Below, in pieces: positions 26,491 to 34,459 of a stretch of DNA of 64,000 nt. The DNA is from JAWVFM01 sp963771655 (GTDB taxonomy: Bacteria; Actinomycetota; Thermoleophilia; Solirubrobacterales; 70-9), in contig CAVYUG010000006.1 in NCBI GenBank assembly GCA_963771655.1, positions 451,963 to 515,962 on the forward strand. The letters are read 5' to 3'. Position numbers and translations under genes: made by a program. Numbering within the stretch: the stretch's first letter is position 1; each line of letters begins with the position of its first letter. The notes beneath the pieces are model-generated. The model saw nothing but the letters and a program-made list of their open reading frames with translations, had not been told where the DNA came from and did not search any database.

Positions 26491-26627
26491 AGCAGGTTGA
26501 CCGCGGCCGCGGCGCCGACCGCGCCGATCACGACCGGGTACCCGACGTACCCGTCCAGCGCGAGGATCACGGCGGCGACGGCGCACGCTCCCACGACAGT
26601 GAGCCAAGAGGCTCGCTCCAACGACAC
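26487..26627 (-). CDS. Small membrane protein (46 aa)
   Basis: A short frame from GTG 26627 encodes VSLERASWLTVVGACAVAAV followed by a second hydrophobic stretch ending AAAAVNLL. It comprises two short helices joined by DGYVGYP. No ribosome site stands out, and no homologue is recognised. Its stop overlaps the CDF transporter stop by CTAG, and its start lies 6 bp from the divergent roadblock-like gene. The position and hydrophobic composition argue for a real gene, but this is tentative. Confidence 0.4.
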   Translation of the reverse strand: MSLERASWLTVVGACAVAAVILALDGYVGYPVVIGAVGAAAAVNLL

Positions 26628-26633
26628 GCCAGT

Positions 26634-27023
26634 ATGTTGGCGCAGATGGGCGACACCATGACATCGAGCGCGTCGGAGGCCTCTGAGGCGACCGCCGCGC
26701 TCGCGCGGATGCACGAGATGTCCGGCGACCTGCGCGGCTGCGCGATCCTGGCCTCGGACGGCAAGGTCCTCGCGGCGAGCGGCGAGTCCGAGCGATGGGG
26801 GCGGGCGGGAGCCGAGCTCCTCGGCGCCGCCGACGCGGCGCGCGGCGAGCCGGTGGCGCGGGTCCACGTCGCCACGGCCGACGGGGAGGCGTTCGCGCTT
26901 CGCGAGGGCGGCCTCGCGATCGTCGCGGTCGCCGACCGCTTCGCGCTCGCCTCGTTGATGCTCTTCGACATGCGAATGGTGCTTCGCGACCTCGCGAAGG
27001 CGCTCGAATCGAGGGGGTCCTGA
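26634..27023 (+). CDS. Roadblock/LC7-like domain protein
   Basis: About 129 residues (125 if ATG 26646 is used). The order of LARMHEMSGDLRGCAILASD, GKVLAASG, a central helix, VARVHVATADGEAFALREGG, LAIVAVADRFALASLMLF and a C-terminal helix matches the roadblock/longin-type alpha-beta fold. That fold is used in bacteria as partners of small GTPases (MglB-like) or as regulatory dimers. No MglA-like GTPase is present here. The stop codon overlaps the next gene's ATG (ATGA), and that gene in turn overlaps tldD, so three genes are translationally coupled. Confidence 0.62.
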   Translation: MLAQMGDTMTSSASEASEATAALARMHEMSGDLRGCAILASDGKVLAASGESERWGRAGAELLGAADAARGEPVARVHVATADGEAFALREGGLAIVAVADRFALASLMLFDMRMVLRDLAKALESRGS

Positions 27024-27232
27024 TGCAGAAGCCCCACCGCGTCGTCATCCAGGCCGTCACCGGGTACGCCGACGAGGCGGCGGCGTACCTGCGCCGGCGC
27101 CGGCTCACGCGGGAGCCCTACGCGCGGCTCTGGTGGCCGGGCGATCACGGCGCGGCCTTCGACGCCTCTACGGAAGAGGGGCGAGCCCTGTTCCTCGCCG
27201 CCTCGCATCTGATCGACACGGCGAGCGAATGA
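27023..27232 (+). CDS. Small conserved-type protein between roadblock gene and tldD (69 aa)
   Basis: It begins MQKPHRVVIQAVTGYADEAA and ends LFLAASHLIDTASE. It appears soluble, with a strong beta-then-helix pattern and an Arg cluster (YLRRRRLTREPYARLWW). ATG 27023 overlaps the upstream TGA, and its TGA overlaps the tldD ATG 27229, so it is almost certainly translated with both. No family is recognised. The coupling suggests a role with TldD or the roadblock-like protein. Confidence 0.62.
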   Translation: MQKPHRVVIQAVTGYADEAAAYLRRRRLTREPYARLWWPGDHGAAFDASTEEGRALFLAASHLIDTASE

Positions 27233-28641
27233 GCGGCGCTCGACGAAACGGCGCGCCTTTGCTCCCCGCCGAGCTTGCGGAGCGCATCCTCGCGCGCGCC
27301 CTTCGCTCTGGCGGCGACCTCGCCGAGCTCTACTGCGAGGACCGGGCGGGGTTCGGCCTCGCGATCGACGAGTCGCGCGTTGAGCGGGTGCAGCGCGGCG
27401 GCGAGCGCGGGGCCGGCGTGCGGGTCGTCGCCGGCGACACCACCTACTTCGCCCACGTCGACGGGCTCGCCGAGGGCGACCTCGAGCGCGCGGCCGACGC
27501 GGCCGCCGCCGCGCTCGGCGCCGAGCGCCGCGAGCCACACGCGCTCGCGGCCGGCGGCGCACCCGACCTGCAGGACGTGGCCGTCGATCCCGCCGAGGTG
27601 CCGGCCGAGCGGAAGGCCGAGCTCCTTCGCGCCTGCGACGAGCGGGCCCGAGGCGCGGGCGGGGAGATCGCGCAGGTCATGGCGAGCTACGCCGAGGGCC
27701 GCCGCCGCGTTCTCGTCGCCAACTCCGACGGCCGTTTCGCGAGCGACGACCGCACGCGCGTGCGGCTCGGTGTGCAGACCGTGGCGCGGCGCGGCGACCG
27801 GGTCGAGACCGGCTTCGAGACGCTCGGCGGCCACCGGGGCTTCGAGCTCGTCGACGGCGGGGCGGGGGAGGAGATCGCCGACCAGGCCGCGGCCATCGCG
27901 CTGACGCTCCTCGACGCCGACCCCGCCCCGGCAGGGGCGATGCCGGTGGTGGTGGGCGGCGGGTTCGGCGGGGTGCTCTTCCACGAGATGACCGGCCACG
28001 GCCTCGAGGCCGACCACGTCCAGAAGGGCGCATCGGTCTACGCGGGCAAGCTCGGCGAGAAGGTGGCGGGGGATCACCTCACGGCCTACGACGACGGCAC
28101 CCTCCCCGGCGAATGGGGCACCGACGGCATCGACGACGAGGGGACGCCGACCCAGCGCACGGCCGTGATCGAGGGCGGGGTCCTCACCGCCCTCCTCTAC
28201 GACCTGCTGCGCGCGCGCAAGGACTCGGTCGACTCCACCGGCAACGGTCGCCGCGAGAGCTTCCGCCACCTCCCGATCCCGCGGATGACCAACACCTTCA
28301 TCGCCCCGGGCGAGGCGAGCCCGGAGGAGCTGATCGGCTCGGTCGACCGCGGCTTCTACGCCAAGAGCTTCGCCGGCGGCCAGGTCGACCCGACCACGGG
28401 CGACTTCGTCTTCGGCGTCTCCGAGGGCTACCTCATCGAGGGCGGGAACGTCGGCAAAGCCTGCCGCGGCGCGACGCTGATCGGCAACTGCCTCGATGCC
28501 CTGAGCCGCATCGACGCCGTCGCGTCGGACTTCGACATGAAGACGGGCTTCTGCGGCAAGGCGGGCCAGCGCGTCCCGGTGGGCACCGGCCAGGGCCACG
28601 TGCTGATCGGCGAGCTGACGGTGGGCGGGACCGCGGTCTAG
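27229..28641 (+). CDS. tldD: TldD-type metallopeptidase
   Basis: A 470-residue protein of the TldD/PmbA family; the metal-bearing partner of the TldD/TldE heterodimer. The zinc motif is HEMTGHGLEADHV (HExxxH) with the downstream Cys-containing C-terminal region (GNCLDALSRIDAV, GFCGKAGQRVPVG). Other family blocks are ALIDESRVERVQRG-like at the N-terminus, LPIPRMTNTFIAPG and FGVSEGYLIEGG. TldD/E unfold and cleave small peptides, for example microcin B17 leader and CcdA antitoxin. The partner PmbA-type gene lies 1.2 kb downstream on the same strand, separated by an oppositely oriented gene. No RiPP precursor or modification enzyme is visible. Confidence 0.93.
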   Translation: MSGARRNGAPLLPAELAERILARALRSGGDLAELYCEDRAGFGLAIDESRVERVQRGGERGAGVRVVAGDTTYFAHVDGLAEGDLERAADAAAAALGAERREPHALAAGGAPDLQDVAVDPAEVPAERKAELLRACDERARGAGGEIAQVMASYAEGRRRVLVANSDGRFASDDRTRVRLGVQTVARRGDRVETGFETLGGHRGFELVDGGAGEEIADQAAAIALTLLDADPAPAGAMPVVVGGGFGGVLFHEMTGHGLEADHVQKGASVYAGKLGEKVAGDHLTAYDDGTLPGEWGTDGIDDEGTPTQRTAVIEGGVLTALLYDLLRARKDSVDSTGNGRRESFRHLPIPRMTNTFIAPGEASPEELIGSVDRGFYAKSFAGGQVDPTTGDFVFGVSEGYLIEGGNVGKACRGATLIGNCLDALSRIDAVASDFDMKTGFCGKAGQRVPVGTGQGHVLIGELTVGGTAV

Positions 28642-28644
28642 CGT

Positions 28645-29661
28645 CTACGGCGCGGCCTGTCCTGGGCCGGCTCGTCTCACCTCGGTACTGGCGCGGCCGA
28701 GAAGGTCGTCGGCGTTCTCGCTGCGATCCCACTCGGCGATGCGGAATACCGGCGGCACGTGGTCGCCGATGGTCGCGTCCAACGAGAGGCGGGCGACCCG
28801 CATGAGGTGCCGCGCCGTGGCGACCCCGGAGTTGTGATCGGCTCCCGGCATGATCACCAGGAGCTCGGAGTCGCTCAGCCGCCCGACGAAGTCGTAGGGC
28901 TGCCCGGCCTCGGCCACCACCTGGCCCATGATGGCCATGAGGCGGCCGATCGCGCTGCCGCTCGCCGCGCTGTCGGGAAAGCTGACGAAGCAGAGCGAGA
29001 CCGGCTCTCTCGAGAGGCCGCAGCGTGAGAGCTCGGACGCGAGGGCACCCCTGATCTCGCCCTGTTCGAGGCAGGACGCGGTCACGGCCCCCGCGTGCCC
29101 ACCGCCGTCATGGTTCGATGCGGCGCTCAGGAGGCAGATGCTGGCGATGGAAGCGAACCGGCGGGTCAGCTCGACGAGCGGATCGGGCGGGTCGGCCGGC
29201 GCATCCAGGGCGGCGCACAGCGCTGCGCCGGGGAGGCCCGCGATCCGCACGCGAAGCCCGACGTAGTCGCAGGTCGAACCGCCTTCGCGCCTGCTCTTCC
29301 ACATGAAGTCGGTGCCGGGGTCGAGGGCTGAGCCCGCCCCGGCCCTGAGCTCCGCCACGAGGCTCTCGAGGGCGGCGCTGTCGGGCCCATCCGGGGTCGT
29401 CTCGTAGAGCCAGCTTTGGCCGACCGCGGTTCCCTGCCACCCGCCGGTCGCGAGCATCGCCGTGGACGCTCCGACGCTGCCGCCGTACTCCGCCGCGAGC
29501 GCCTGCAGGGCCTCATCGAGGTCCGCGCTGTTCGCCACCGCCTGGACGGATCCGGCGAACCCGGTTCGTATCGACTCATCGGAGCTCGACGGATCCGACG
29601 CGCGCCAAGGCCGACCCCTGCCGTTTCGACCTGACTGCCCGGGGCTGACGCCCTCTGGCAT
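28645..29661 (-). CDS. GAF-like sensor with degenerate GGDEF domain
   Basis: About 338 residues. Residues 30-190 have GAF-like features (LDEALQALAAEYGG, then SWLYETTPDGPDS and VGLRVRIAGLPGAALCAALD). The C-terminal half resembles a diguanylate cyclase fold: SLCFVSFPDSAASG, then RLMAIMGQVVAEAG, then VGRLSDSELLVIMPGA and ATARHLMRVARLS. At the GGDEF signature the sequence reads RLSDSE, so the catalytic Gly-Gly and Glu arrangement is lost and it is unlikely to make c-di-GMP. It may be a receptor or scaffold. ATG 29661 is the likely start. It sits between tldD and pmbA, transcribed against both. Confidence 0.62.
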   Translation of the reverse strand: MPEGVSPGQSGRNGRGRPWRASDPSSSDESIRTGFAGSVQAVANSADLDEALQALAAEYGGSVGASTAMLATGGWQGTAVGQSWLYETTPDGPDSAALESLVAELRAGAGSALDPGTDFMWKSRREGGSTCDYVGLRVRIAGLPGAALCAALDAPADPPDPLVELTRRFASIASICLLSAASNHDGGGHAGAVTASCLEQGEIRGALASELSRCGLSREPVSLCFVSFPDSAASGSAIGRLMAIMGQVVAEAGQPYDFVGRLSDSELLVIMPGADHNSGVATARHLMRVARLSLDATIGDHVPPVFRIAEWDRSENADDLLGRASTEVRRAGPGQAAP

Positions 29662-29839
29662 TTTTTGTTGTCCTCCATCCGGTCCAACGTGCGTCAGCAA
29701 GTGCTGCCGTTCGTCGGCGCCTGTGGCTTATCCGCCCGTCGGTCGGCTTCGCGTAAGCCCGGTGCTTCCGCCGTCGTCTCCCGGGGGCCAGTCCAGGGTA
29801 CTCCTCTGCCGACGCGAGGGCGGGACTATTCTGATCGCG

Positions 29840-31195
29840 ATGCTGGAGGAGGTGGCAGGTCGCGCCGTGGATGCCGCGCTCGGCGCCGGCGCCGAGGCGG
29901 CGGAGGCCTACGCGGAGGACTCGACCAAGCGCGAGGTGCGGGTCTTCGGCGGTGAGGTCGAGAGCCTCACGGAGGCCGGCGAGCGCGGGGTGGGCGTGCG
30001 CTCGTGGACCGGAGGCCGAGTCGGCTACGCCTACACCACCGACCTCTCCGACGAGGGCCTTCGCAGCCTCGGTGCCGACTCGGCGGAGGCGGCGCGGATC
30101 GCCGACGCCGACGAGTTCGCCGCTCCGCCGGAGGCCAACGGCGCCGCGCCCCAGATCGAGGGCCTGGCCGACCCGTCGGTCGGGGAGTGGAACACCGAGC
30201 GCAAGGTCGAGCTCGCGAAGGCCGTGGAGTCGGTCGCGCGCGAGGCCGACGAGCGCATCGAGGCGATCGAGACCGCCGTCTACGTCGACGAGGAGGCGCG
30301 CGTCGCGCTCGCGTGCTCCACCGGCCTCGCCGGCGCGTACGAGGCCACAGCCGCCTACGCCTACCTCCAGGCGATCGCCGCCGGCGGCGGCGATCGCCAG
30401 ACCGGTCTCGGCTTCGGGATGGGCCGCGGCCCCGGCGACCTCGACGCCGAGGCGATCGGCCGCGAGGCGGCCGATCGCGCCACCGCTCTCCTCGGCGCGA
30501 CCAAGCCCGCCTCGCGAAGCTGCCCCGTGGTCCTCGACGAGACGGTGGCCGCGAGCTTCTTCGGCTTCATCGGCGGCGTTCTGTGCGCCGACGCCACCCA
30601 GCGCGGGCGCTCGCCGTTCGCCGGGCGCCTGGGGGAGGAGATCGGCTCGGCCGCCCTCACCCTCGCCGACGACGCCACCGACCCCGCAGGGCTCGCGACC
30701 ACGCCGATCGACGGCGAGGGCGCCGCGCGCCGGCGCACGGCCCTGATCGAGGCAGGCACGCTCGCCGCCTACCTCCACGACTCCTACACCGCGCGCCGGG
30801 AGGGCGGAGAGGCCCGCTCCACCGCCAGCGCCTCGCGCTCGGGCTATCGCTCGCCCCCGTCGGTCTCGACCTCGAACCTCATCGTCGAGCCGGGCTCTGC
30901 CGCCTTCGAGGAGCTCCTGGGCGAGGCGGGCGACGGCGTCTACGTCACCGACGTCGCGGGCCTTCACTCGGGCGTCAACCCGGTATCGGGCACGTTCTCG
31001 GTCGGCGCCACCGGTCGCCTCATCTCCGGCGGTGAGCTCGCCGATGCGGCCGACGAGTTCACGATCGCCTCCGACCTCGCCTCGATGCTGAAGGCCGTGC
31101 GCGCCACCGGCGCCGGGGCGCGCTGGGTGCCATTCGGCGGCTCGGTGAAGACGCCGCCGGTGCTGATCGCCGAGATGGCGATCGGCGGCGCCTAG
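29840..31195 (+). CDS. pmbA: PmbA/TldE-type protein
   Basis: A 451-residue non-catalytic partner in the TldD/TldE proteolytic complex. It lacks an HExxxH motif, as expected for the E subunit. Family blocks include AEAYAEDSTKREVRVFGGEV, GVGVRSWTGGRVGYAYT, VVLDETVAASFFGFIGG, SPFAGRLGEEIGS, SVSTSNLIVEPGS and the Cys-less C-terminus FEELLGEAGDGVYVTDVAG. ATG 29840 starts MLEEVAGRAVDAAL, in good agreement with the family. A small gene follows after 3 bp, probably co-transcribed. Confidence 0.9.
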   Translation: MLEEVAGRAVDAALGAGAEAAEAYAEDSTKREVRVFGGEVESLTEAGERGVGVRSWTGGRVGYAYTTDLSDEGLRSLGADSAEAARIADADEFAAPPEANGAAPQIEGLADPSVGEWNTERKVELAKAVESVAREADERIEAIETAVYVDEEARVALACSTGLAGAYEATAAYAYLQAIAAGGGDRQTGLGFGMGRGPGDLDAEAIGREAADRATALLGATKPASRSCPVVLDETVAASFFGFIGGVLCADATQRGRSPFAGRLGEEIGSAALTLADDATDPAGLATTPIDGEGAARRRTALIEAGTLAAYLHDSYTARREGGEARSTASASRSGYRSPPSVSTSNLIVEPGSAAFEELLGEAGDGVYVTDVAGLHSGVNPVSGTFSVGATGRLISGGELADAADEFTIASDLASMLKAVRATGAGARWVPFGGSVKTPPVLIAEMAIGGA

Positions 31196-31198
31196 CCG

Positions 31199-31468
31199 AT
31201 GGGCTGGCGGGATCGCTTCTCTCGCCGGCGCACCGGGCGTGCCGACGAGCTTCACGTCGGCGACCCCCGCTTCGACGATTGGCCGGTGGTCCGCGACTTC
31301 GAGGAGCTTCCCGCGGCGCGCGCCTGGCACCGGCACCTCGCAGAGCGCGGCGTCGAGGCGGCGCTCACCGCCGACTGGCCGCTCGACGAGTTCGGCCGCG
31401 GCGACATCGCTCTGCGGGTCGAGCCCGGGCGGTGGAGCGAGGCCGACGAGCTTCTCTCCGAGCCCTAG
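31199..31468 (+). CDS. Small soluble protein, weakly DUF2007-like (89 aa)
   Basis: It starts MGWRDRFSRRRTGRADELHV 3 bp after pmbA. The segment AWHRHLAERGVEAALTADWP followed by IALRVEPGRWSEADELLS has the order seen in DUF2007-type domains (helix, 'GI/GV' turn, strand, D/V strand, helix), like that in the protein at 4571-5068. The resemblance is by eye only. It is probably co-transcribed with pmbA. No catalytic residues are apparent. Confidence 0.6.
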   Translation: MGWRDRFSRRRTGRADELHVGDPRFDDWPVVRDFEELPAARAWHRHLAERGVEAALTADWPLDEFGRGDIALRVEPGRWSEADELLSEP

Positions 31469-31567
31469 CGGCCTGAAAGCCCTCGTTCAGGAGTCATAAG
31501 ACCGCGAGCCCGCGAGGGCTGGCGCGACGGGCCGCGAAGCCCCTCCGCAGACACCGAAAGGAGCACC

Positions 31568-32416
31568 GTGCGCACGCTTAGGCGCGCTGCGGTAGGGACG
31601 CTCCTGGGGGTCGTCGCGGCGCTTGCGCCCGCCGCGGCCCCGGCGTCCGCTGCCACGGCGTACACAGTTCCATACGGCGAGGCCCTCTCGAGCCTCGCGG
31701 CCTCGAACGGCCTCACGGCCGATCAGCTCGCGTCGTGGAACGGCCTCTCCGCGTACTCCTACATCGCAGCGGGCCAGACCATCTACATCCCGGTGCCGAG
31801 CGAGGTGGGCGTGAGCACGACCTCGACGGCCTCGACGTCCACCGCGACGACGAGCACCGCCGGCAGCCACACCGTCGTCACCGGCGAGACGCTGTCGTCG
31901 ATCGCCGCGGCGAACGGCGTCTCCGCCGATTCGCTCGCCGCCGCCAACGGCCTCTCGCTCACCTCGATCATCTACTCGGGCCAGACGCTCGCGATCCCGG
32001 CGGCGAGCACGTCGACCGCCACCGGCTCGACGGCGACGAGCTCGAGCGCCTCCGCCTCCGGCCTCGCGCCGATCTACTGCCCCTGCGGCACCGACTACCT
32101 GAACTCATCGGCGGCCGCGCAGTGGGACGCGATGCGCCAGGACTCCATCGCCACGTACGGCGTCGACATCTACCCGAACGGTCCGCTCTCCGCGTATCGC
32201 ACCTACGACCAGCAGGCCTACCTCTACAACCTCTATCTGAGCGGCCAGGGCGCGCCCGCGAACCCGCCCGGCACCTCGCCGCACGAGTACGGCAACTCGG
32301 TCGACCTCGCGAGCCCGGAGATGCGCAACATCGTCGACTCGATCGGCGGCCAGTTCGGCTGGGGCAAGATCTACGGCCCCACCGAGTGGTGGCACGTGGA
32401 CTACCTCGGCGGCTAG
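31568..32416 (+). CDS. Secreted LysM-repeat D-Ala-D-Ala carboxypeptidase-type (M15/VanY) protein
   Basis: A 282-residue cell-wall protein. It has a signal peptide (RRAAVGTLLGVVAALAPAAA then PASAAT) and two LysM domains: YTVPYGEALSSLAASNGL with GQTIYIPV, and HTVVTGETLSSIAAANGV with GQTLAIPA. A Ser/Thr-rich linker follows. The C-terminal region has SAYRTYDQQAYLYNLYLSG, SPHEYGNSVDLASPE and EWWHVDY, which hold the zinc ligands of M15 peptidases (H...D and WH). It should bind peptidoglycan and trim peptide stems. GTG 31568 is preceded by GAAAGGAG. The approximately 100-nt leader has stem-forming stretches, but no riboswitch class is recognised. Confidence 0.88.
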   Translation: MRTLRRAAVGTLLGVVAALAPAAAPASAATAYTVPYGEALSSLAASNGLTADQLASWNGLSAYSYIAAGQTIYIPVPSEVGVSTTSTASTSTATTSTAGSHTVVTGETLSSIAAANGVSADSLAAANGLSLTSIIYSGQTLAIPAASTSTATGSTATSSSASASGLAPIYCPCGTDYLNSSAAAQWDAMRQDSIATYGVDIYPNGPLSAYRTYDQQAYLYNLYLSGQGAPANPPGTSPHEYGNSVDLASPEMRNIVDSIGGQFGWGKIYGPTEWWHVDYLGG

Positions 32417-32454
32417 CCGCAGCGCGTTACATACGCCACGTTGTTGCCTTGTTT

Positions 32455-32470
32455 CCGCGCCATAGCGCGG
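32455..32470. other. Hairpin between peptidase and nucleoid-protein genes
   Basis: CCGCGC-CATA-GCGCGG is a perfect 6-bp inverted repeat 40 bp after the peptidase stop and 36 bp before the next ATG. It could be a weak terminator or an operator in the leader of the lysine-rich protein gene. Confidence 0.35.
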
Positions 32471-32505
32471 GGTAGGGCCATGGAAACGGAAGGAGACCGA
32501 AAACC

Positions 32506-32808
32506 ATGGCCACGAAGATCGACAACGACCTGTTCAAGCGCATGCGTGACCTCGGCGTGAGGAAGAGCCGCGCGAAGAAGGTCGCGGAGGCGATCCGCAA
32601 CAGCCCCAAGAAGGCGCCGAAGCCGGCGCGCAAGGCGATCGCCGACCTCCAGGGCGCCGCGTACGAGATCCAGGACCGGATCCAGGGCGGCCCGCAGAAG
32701 CGCAAGGCGGCGGCGAAGAAGGCCGCGCGGACGCGCAAGCTGAAGGCGAAGAAGCGGAGCGAGTCCGCGAAGAAGGGCGCGAAGACGCGGGCGAAGGCCG
32801 CGGCTTAG
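32506..32808 (+). CDS. Lysine-rich H1-like nucleoid-associated protein
   Basis: A 100-residue, extremely basic protein. The N-terminal half is a short helical domain (DNDLFKRMRDLGVRKSRAKK, then VAEAIRNSPKKAPKPARKAI). The C-terminal half is an Ala/Lys tail with AAAKKAARTRKLKAKKRSES and AKKGAKTRAKAAA. Such tails resemble eukaryotic histone H1 and the C-terminal arms of actinobacterial HU/HupB and bacterial H1-like proteins, which bind DNA without sequence specificity. A good GGAAGGAGA ribosome site lies upstream, and a strong terminator lies 73 bp downstream. It is monocistronic and likely well expressed. Confidence 0.78.
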   Translation: MATKIDNDLFKRMRDLGVRKSRAKKVAEAIRNSPKKAPKPARKAIADLQGAAYEIQDRIQGGPQKRKAAAKKAARTRKLKAKKRSESAKKGAKTRAKAAA

Positions 32809-32880
32809 CGCTCGCCCTCGAAGCGTCCTGGCGTGTACCGGCCTGGACGGGTCTAAGCCGGACAGGTTGAGGTAGAAGTG

Positions 32881-32909
32881 AGCGAAGCCCGCAAATTGCG
32901 GGCTTCGCT
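32881..32909 (+). terminator. Rho-independent-type terminator after the nucleoid-protein gene
   Basis: A 12-bp perfect stem (32881-32892 with 32898-32909, AGCGAAGCCCGC on the left) closes a 5-nt AAATT loop and is followed by GTTTCC. It lies 73 bp after the stop codon. It is the clearest intrinsic terminator in the window. Confidence 0.75.
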
Positions 32910-33041
32910 GTTTCCGGGCCGTCGCTATTTGCGAGATTTCTCGCCACCAGCTCCGACGCGGCCTCGTACGATCGCGTAGCTCTCCCGTCCCGAGCGGGGG
33001 GCGCACTCCGACCGCTTGGGGTTTGAGGTCGGTAGAGAGGG

Positions 33042-34445
33042 ATGGCTAGTCGAATCGGGGTTGTCGAGTCAGCGTCGGATGGCGTAAGGACCGAAGATCG
33101 GTCGACCGTTGATCGATCCTGGAAGGAACGGTCGGGTCGCCTCTACCAGGAGTTCCGCTCGCCCTCGATGCGGATGGTGCGGCGGGCTTTCGGGCGCGCC
33201 TTCGACGACGACGAGGTCGAGGACATCTATGGCAACGCTTGGCTCGGCACCCTGCGGTCGCTCGAGCGCCGGCACGCGGACCTGTCGGACGAGGACATTC
33301 GGAAGTACGTCTTCACGGCCGTCGCGAATCACGCGAGCAAGGAGCTGCGCCGCCGCGGGCGGCGACCCACGGCGCCCTTGGACGCCGTCGGCGAAATTCC
33401 TGATCTGGCTCCTGCCCCCGAGGATCGTGCGGCCAGCGCGGATGAGCGGCAGCTGGCGCGCGATCTCTTGGCCTCCCTGCCCGCCCGGCGCCGCGCGGTC
33501 ATGTTGCTGCGCTACGGGTGCGGCCTCGAGCCACGCCAGATCTGCGCCCTCGTCACCGGCCTCACGGCCCGCTCCTACCGCAAGGAGATCACTCGCGGCA
33601 TCGATGAGCTGACCGAGAAGCTTCGGCTGGTCGAGCGCGGCGACTGGTGTGCCGAGCGCGAGTCGCTCATGAAGGCGTTCGCCGCCGGGCTCGCGAGCGA
33701 GGACGAAAGCCGCGCAGCCCGTCACCACCTGTCCCGGTGCCGCGAATGCTCGGAGCTCGTCGGACGACTGACTGGCCACCTCCATGATCTCGGCGGCGCC
33801 CTGACGATGCCGGCGGCCCTCGACGGAGTCGCCCACGGCGACTCGATCCACGATCGCGTGATCGCCCTCGGCGATCGAGTCCGTGAAGCGGTTTCCGGCC
33901 CGCTCGCAAGCACCGACGGCGCGCCGCTCACCGCCAGTGGCGCCGCCCGTGGGGGCGGAGCGGCAGGCGCGGGCATGCTGGCGAAGCTCGCCGGTGTCGG
34001 AGGAGGCAAGCTGATCATGGCGTGCCTGGCAGGTGGCGCCGTCGCCACGACCTGTGCGGCGACAGGCGTGCTTCCGAGCCTCGCAGTGCCCGATCTCGAC
34101 ACGGCGACCAAAGAGGTCGCCACCAGGCAGAAGCCGGGACCCGCGGCGACCAAAGCGGACATTCCGCCGACGCGCGATCGTCCAATCGGCGGCGCTGCGT
34201 TCGCAGCCGCAGCTCAGGCGGAGCCGGCGACCACGTCTCCGACGCCTCGCCAGGCCCCGGAGCCAGTCGCCGATCAAACGACAGCGTCGGTCGCGCCTGA
34301 ACGCACGACACCGCTCGCCCCCACGACTCCGCCCGTCCAGCAGCAGTTCGGCGTCCCAGCTGCGACGCCACCAGCCGAAGGCTCGGGTGGGGGTGGGGCC
34401 ACTTCTACGGGGGGCGGCCCGGCTCAACAGGAATTCGGACCGTGA
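33042..34445 (+). CDS. ECF-type sigma factor fused to a zinc-finger/transmembrane C-terminal region
   Basis: A 467-residue fusion. Residues about 30-190 look like an extracytoplasmic-function sigma factor: a region 2 with AFDDDEVEDIYGNAWLGTLR, KYVFTAVANHASKELRRRGR, then region 4 with SLPARRRAVMLLRYGCGLEP and a C-terminal recognition helix. Then HHLSRCRECSELV resembles the HxxxCxxC anti-sigma (zf-HC2) motif. A hydrophobic segment (KLIMACLAGGAVATTCAATG) and a Pro/Thr/Ser-rich region end in QQQFGV and QQEFGP motifs. If the helix crosses the membrane, the tail would be outside, giving a single-chain sigma/anti-sigma. The next gene's signal-peptide protein is immediately downstream and may be its target or partner. 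Confidence 0.72.
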   Translation: MASRIGVVESASDGVRTEDRSTVDRSWKERSGRLYQEFRSPSMRMVRRAFGRAFDDDEVEDIYGNAWLGTLRSLERRHADLSDEDIRKYVFTAVANHASKELRRRGRRPTAPLDAVGEIPDLAPAPEDRAASADERQLARDLLASLPARRRAVMLLRYGCGLEPRQICALVTGLTARSYRKEITRGIDELTEKLRLVERGDWCAERESLMKAFAAGLASEDESRAARHHLSRCRECSELVGRLTGHLHDLGGALTMPAALDGVAHGDSIHDRVIALGDRVREAVSGPLASTDGAPLTASGAARGGGAAGAGMLAKLAGVGGGKLIMACLAGGAVATTCAATGVLPSLAVPDLDTATKEVATRQKPGPAATKADIPPTRDRPIGGAAFAAAAQAEPATTSPTPRQAPEPVADQTTASVAPERTTPLAPTTPPVQQQFGVPAATPPAEGSGGGGATSTGGGPAQQEFGP

Positions 34446-34459
34446 ACAAAAGGAGCAGC

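Noticed and set aside
29576..31336. A 586-codon minus-strand frame opposite pmbA
   Set aside because: pmbA on the plus strand has clear family motifs; the antisense frame has none and spans past both ends of pmbA.
31469..31567. Structured leader before the LysM/M15 gene as a possible riboswitch (c-di-AMP type precedes such genes in actinobacteria)
   Set aside because: I could not fit the conserved core of any riboswitch class; only short stems are visible.
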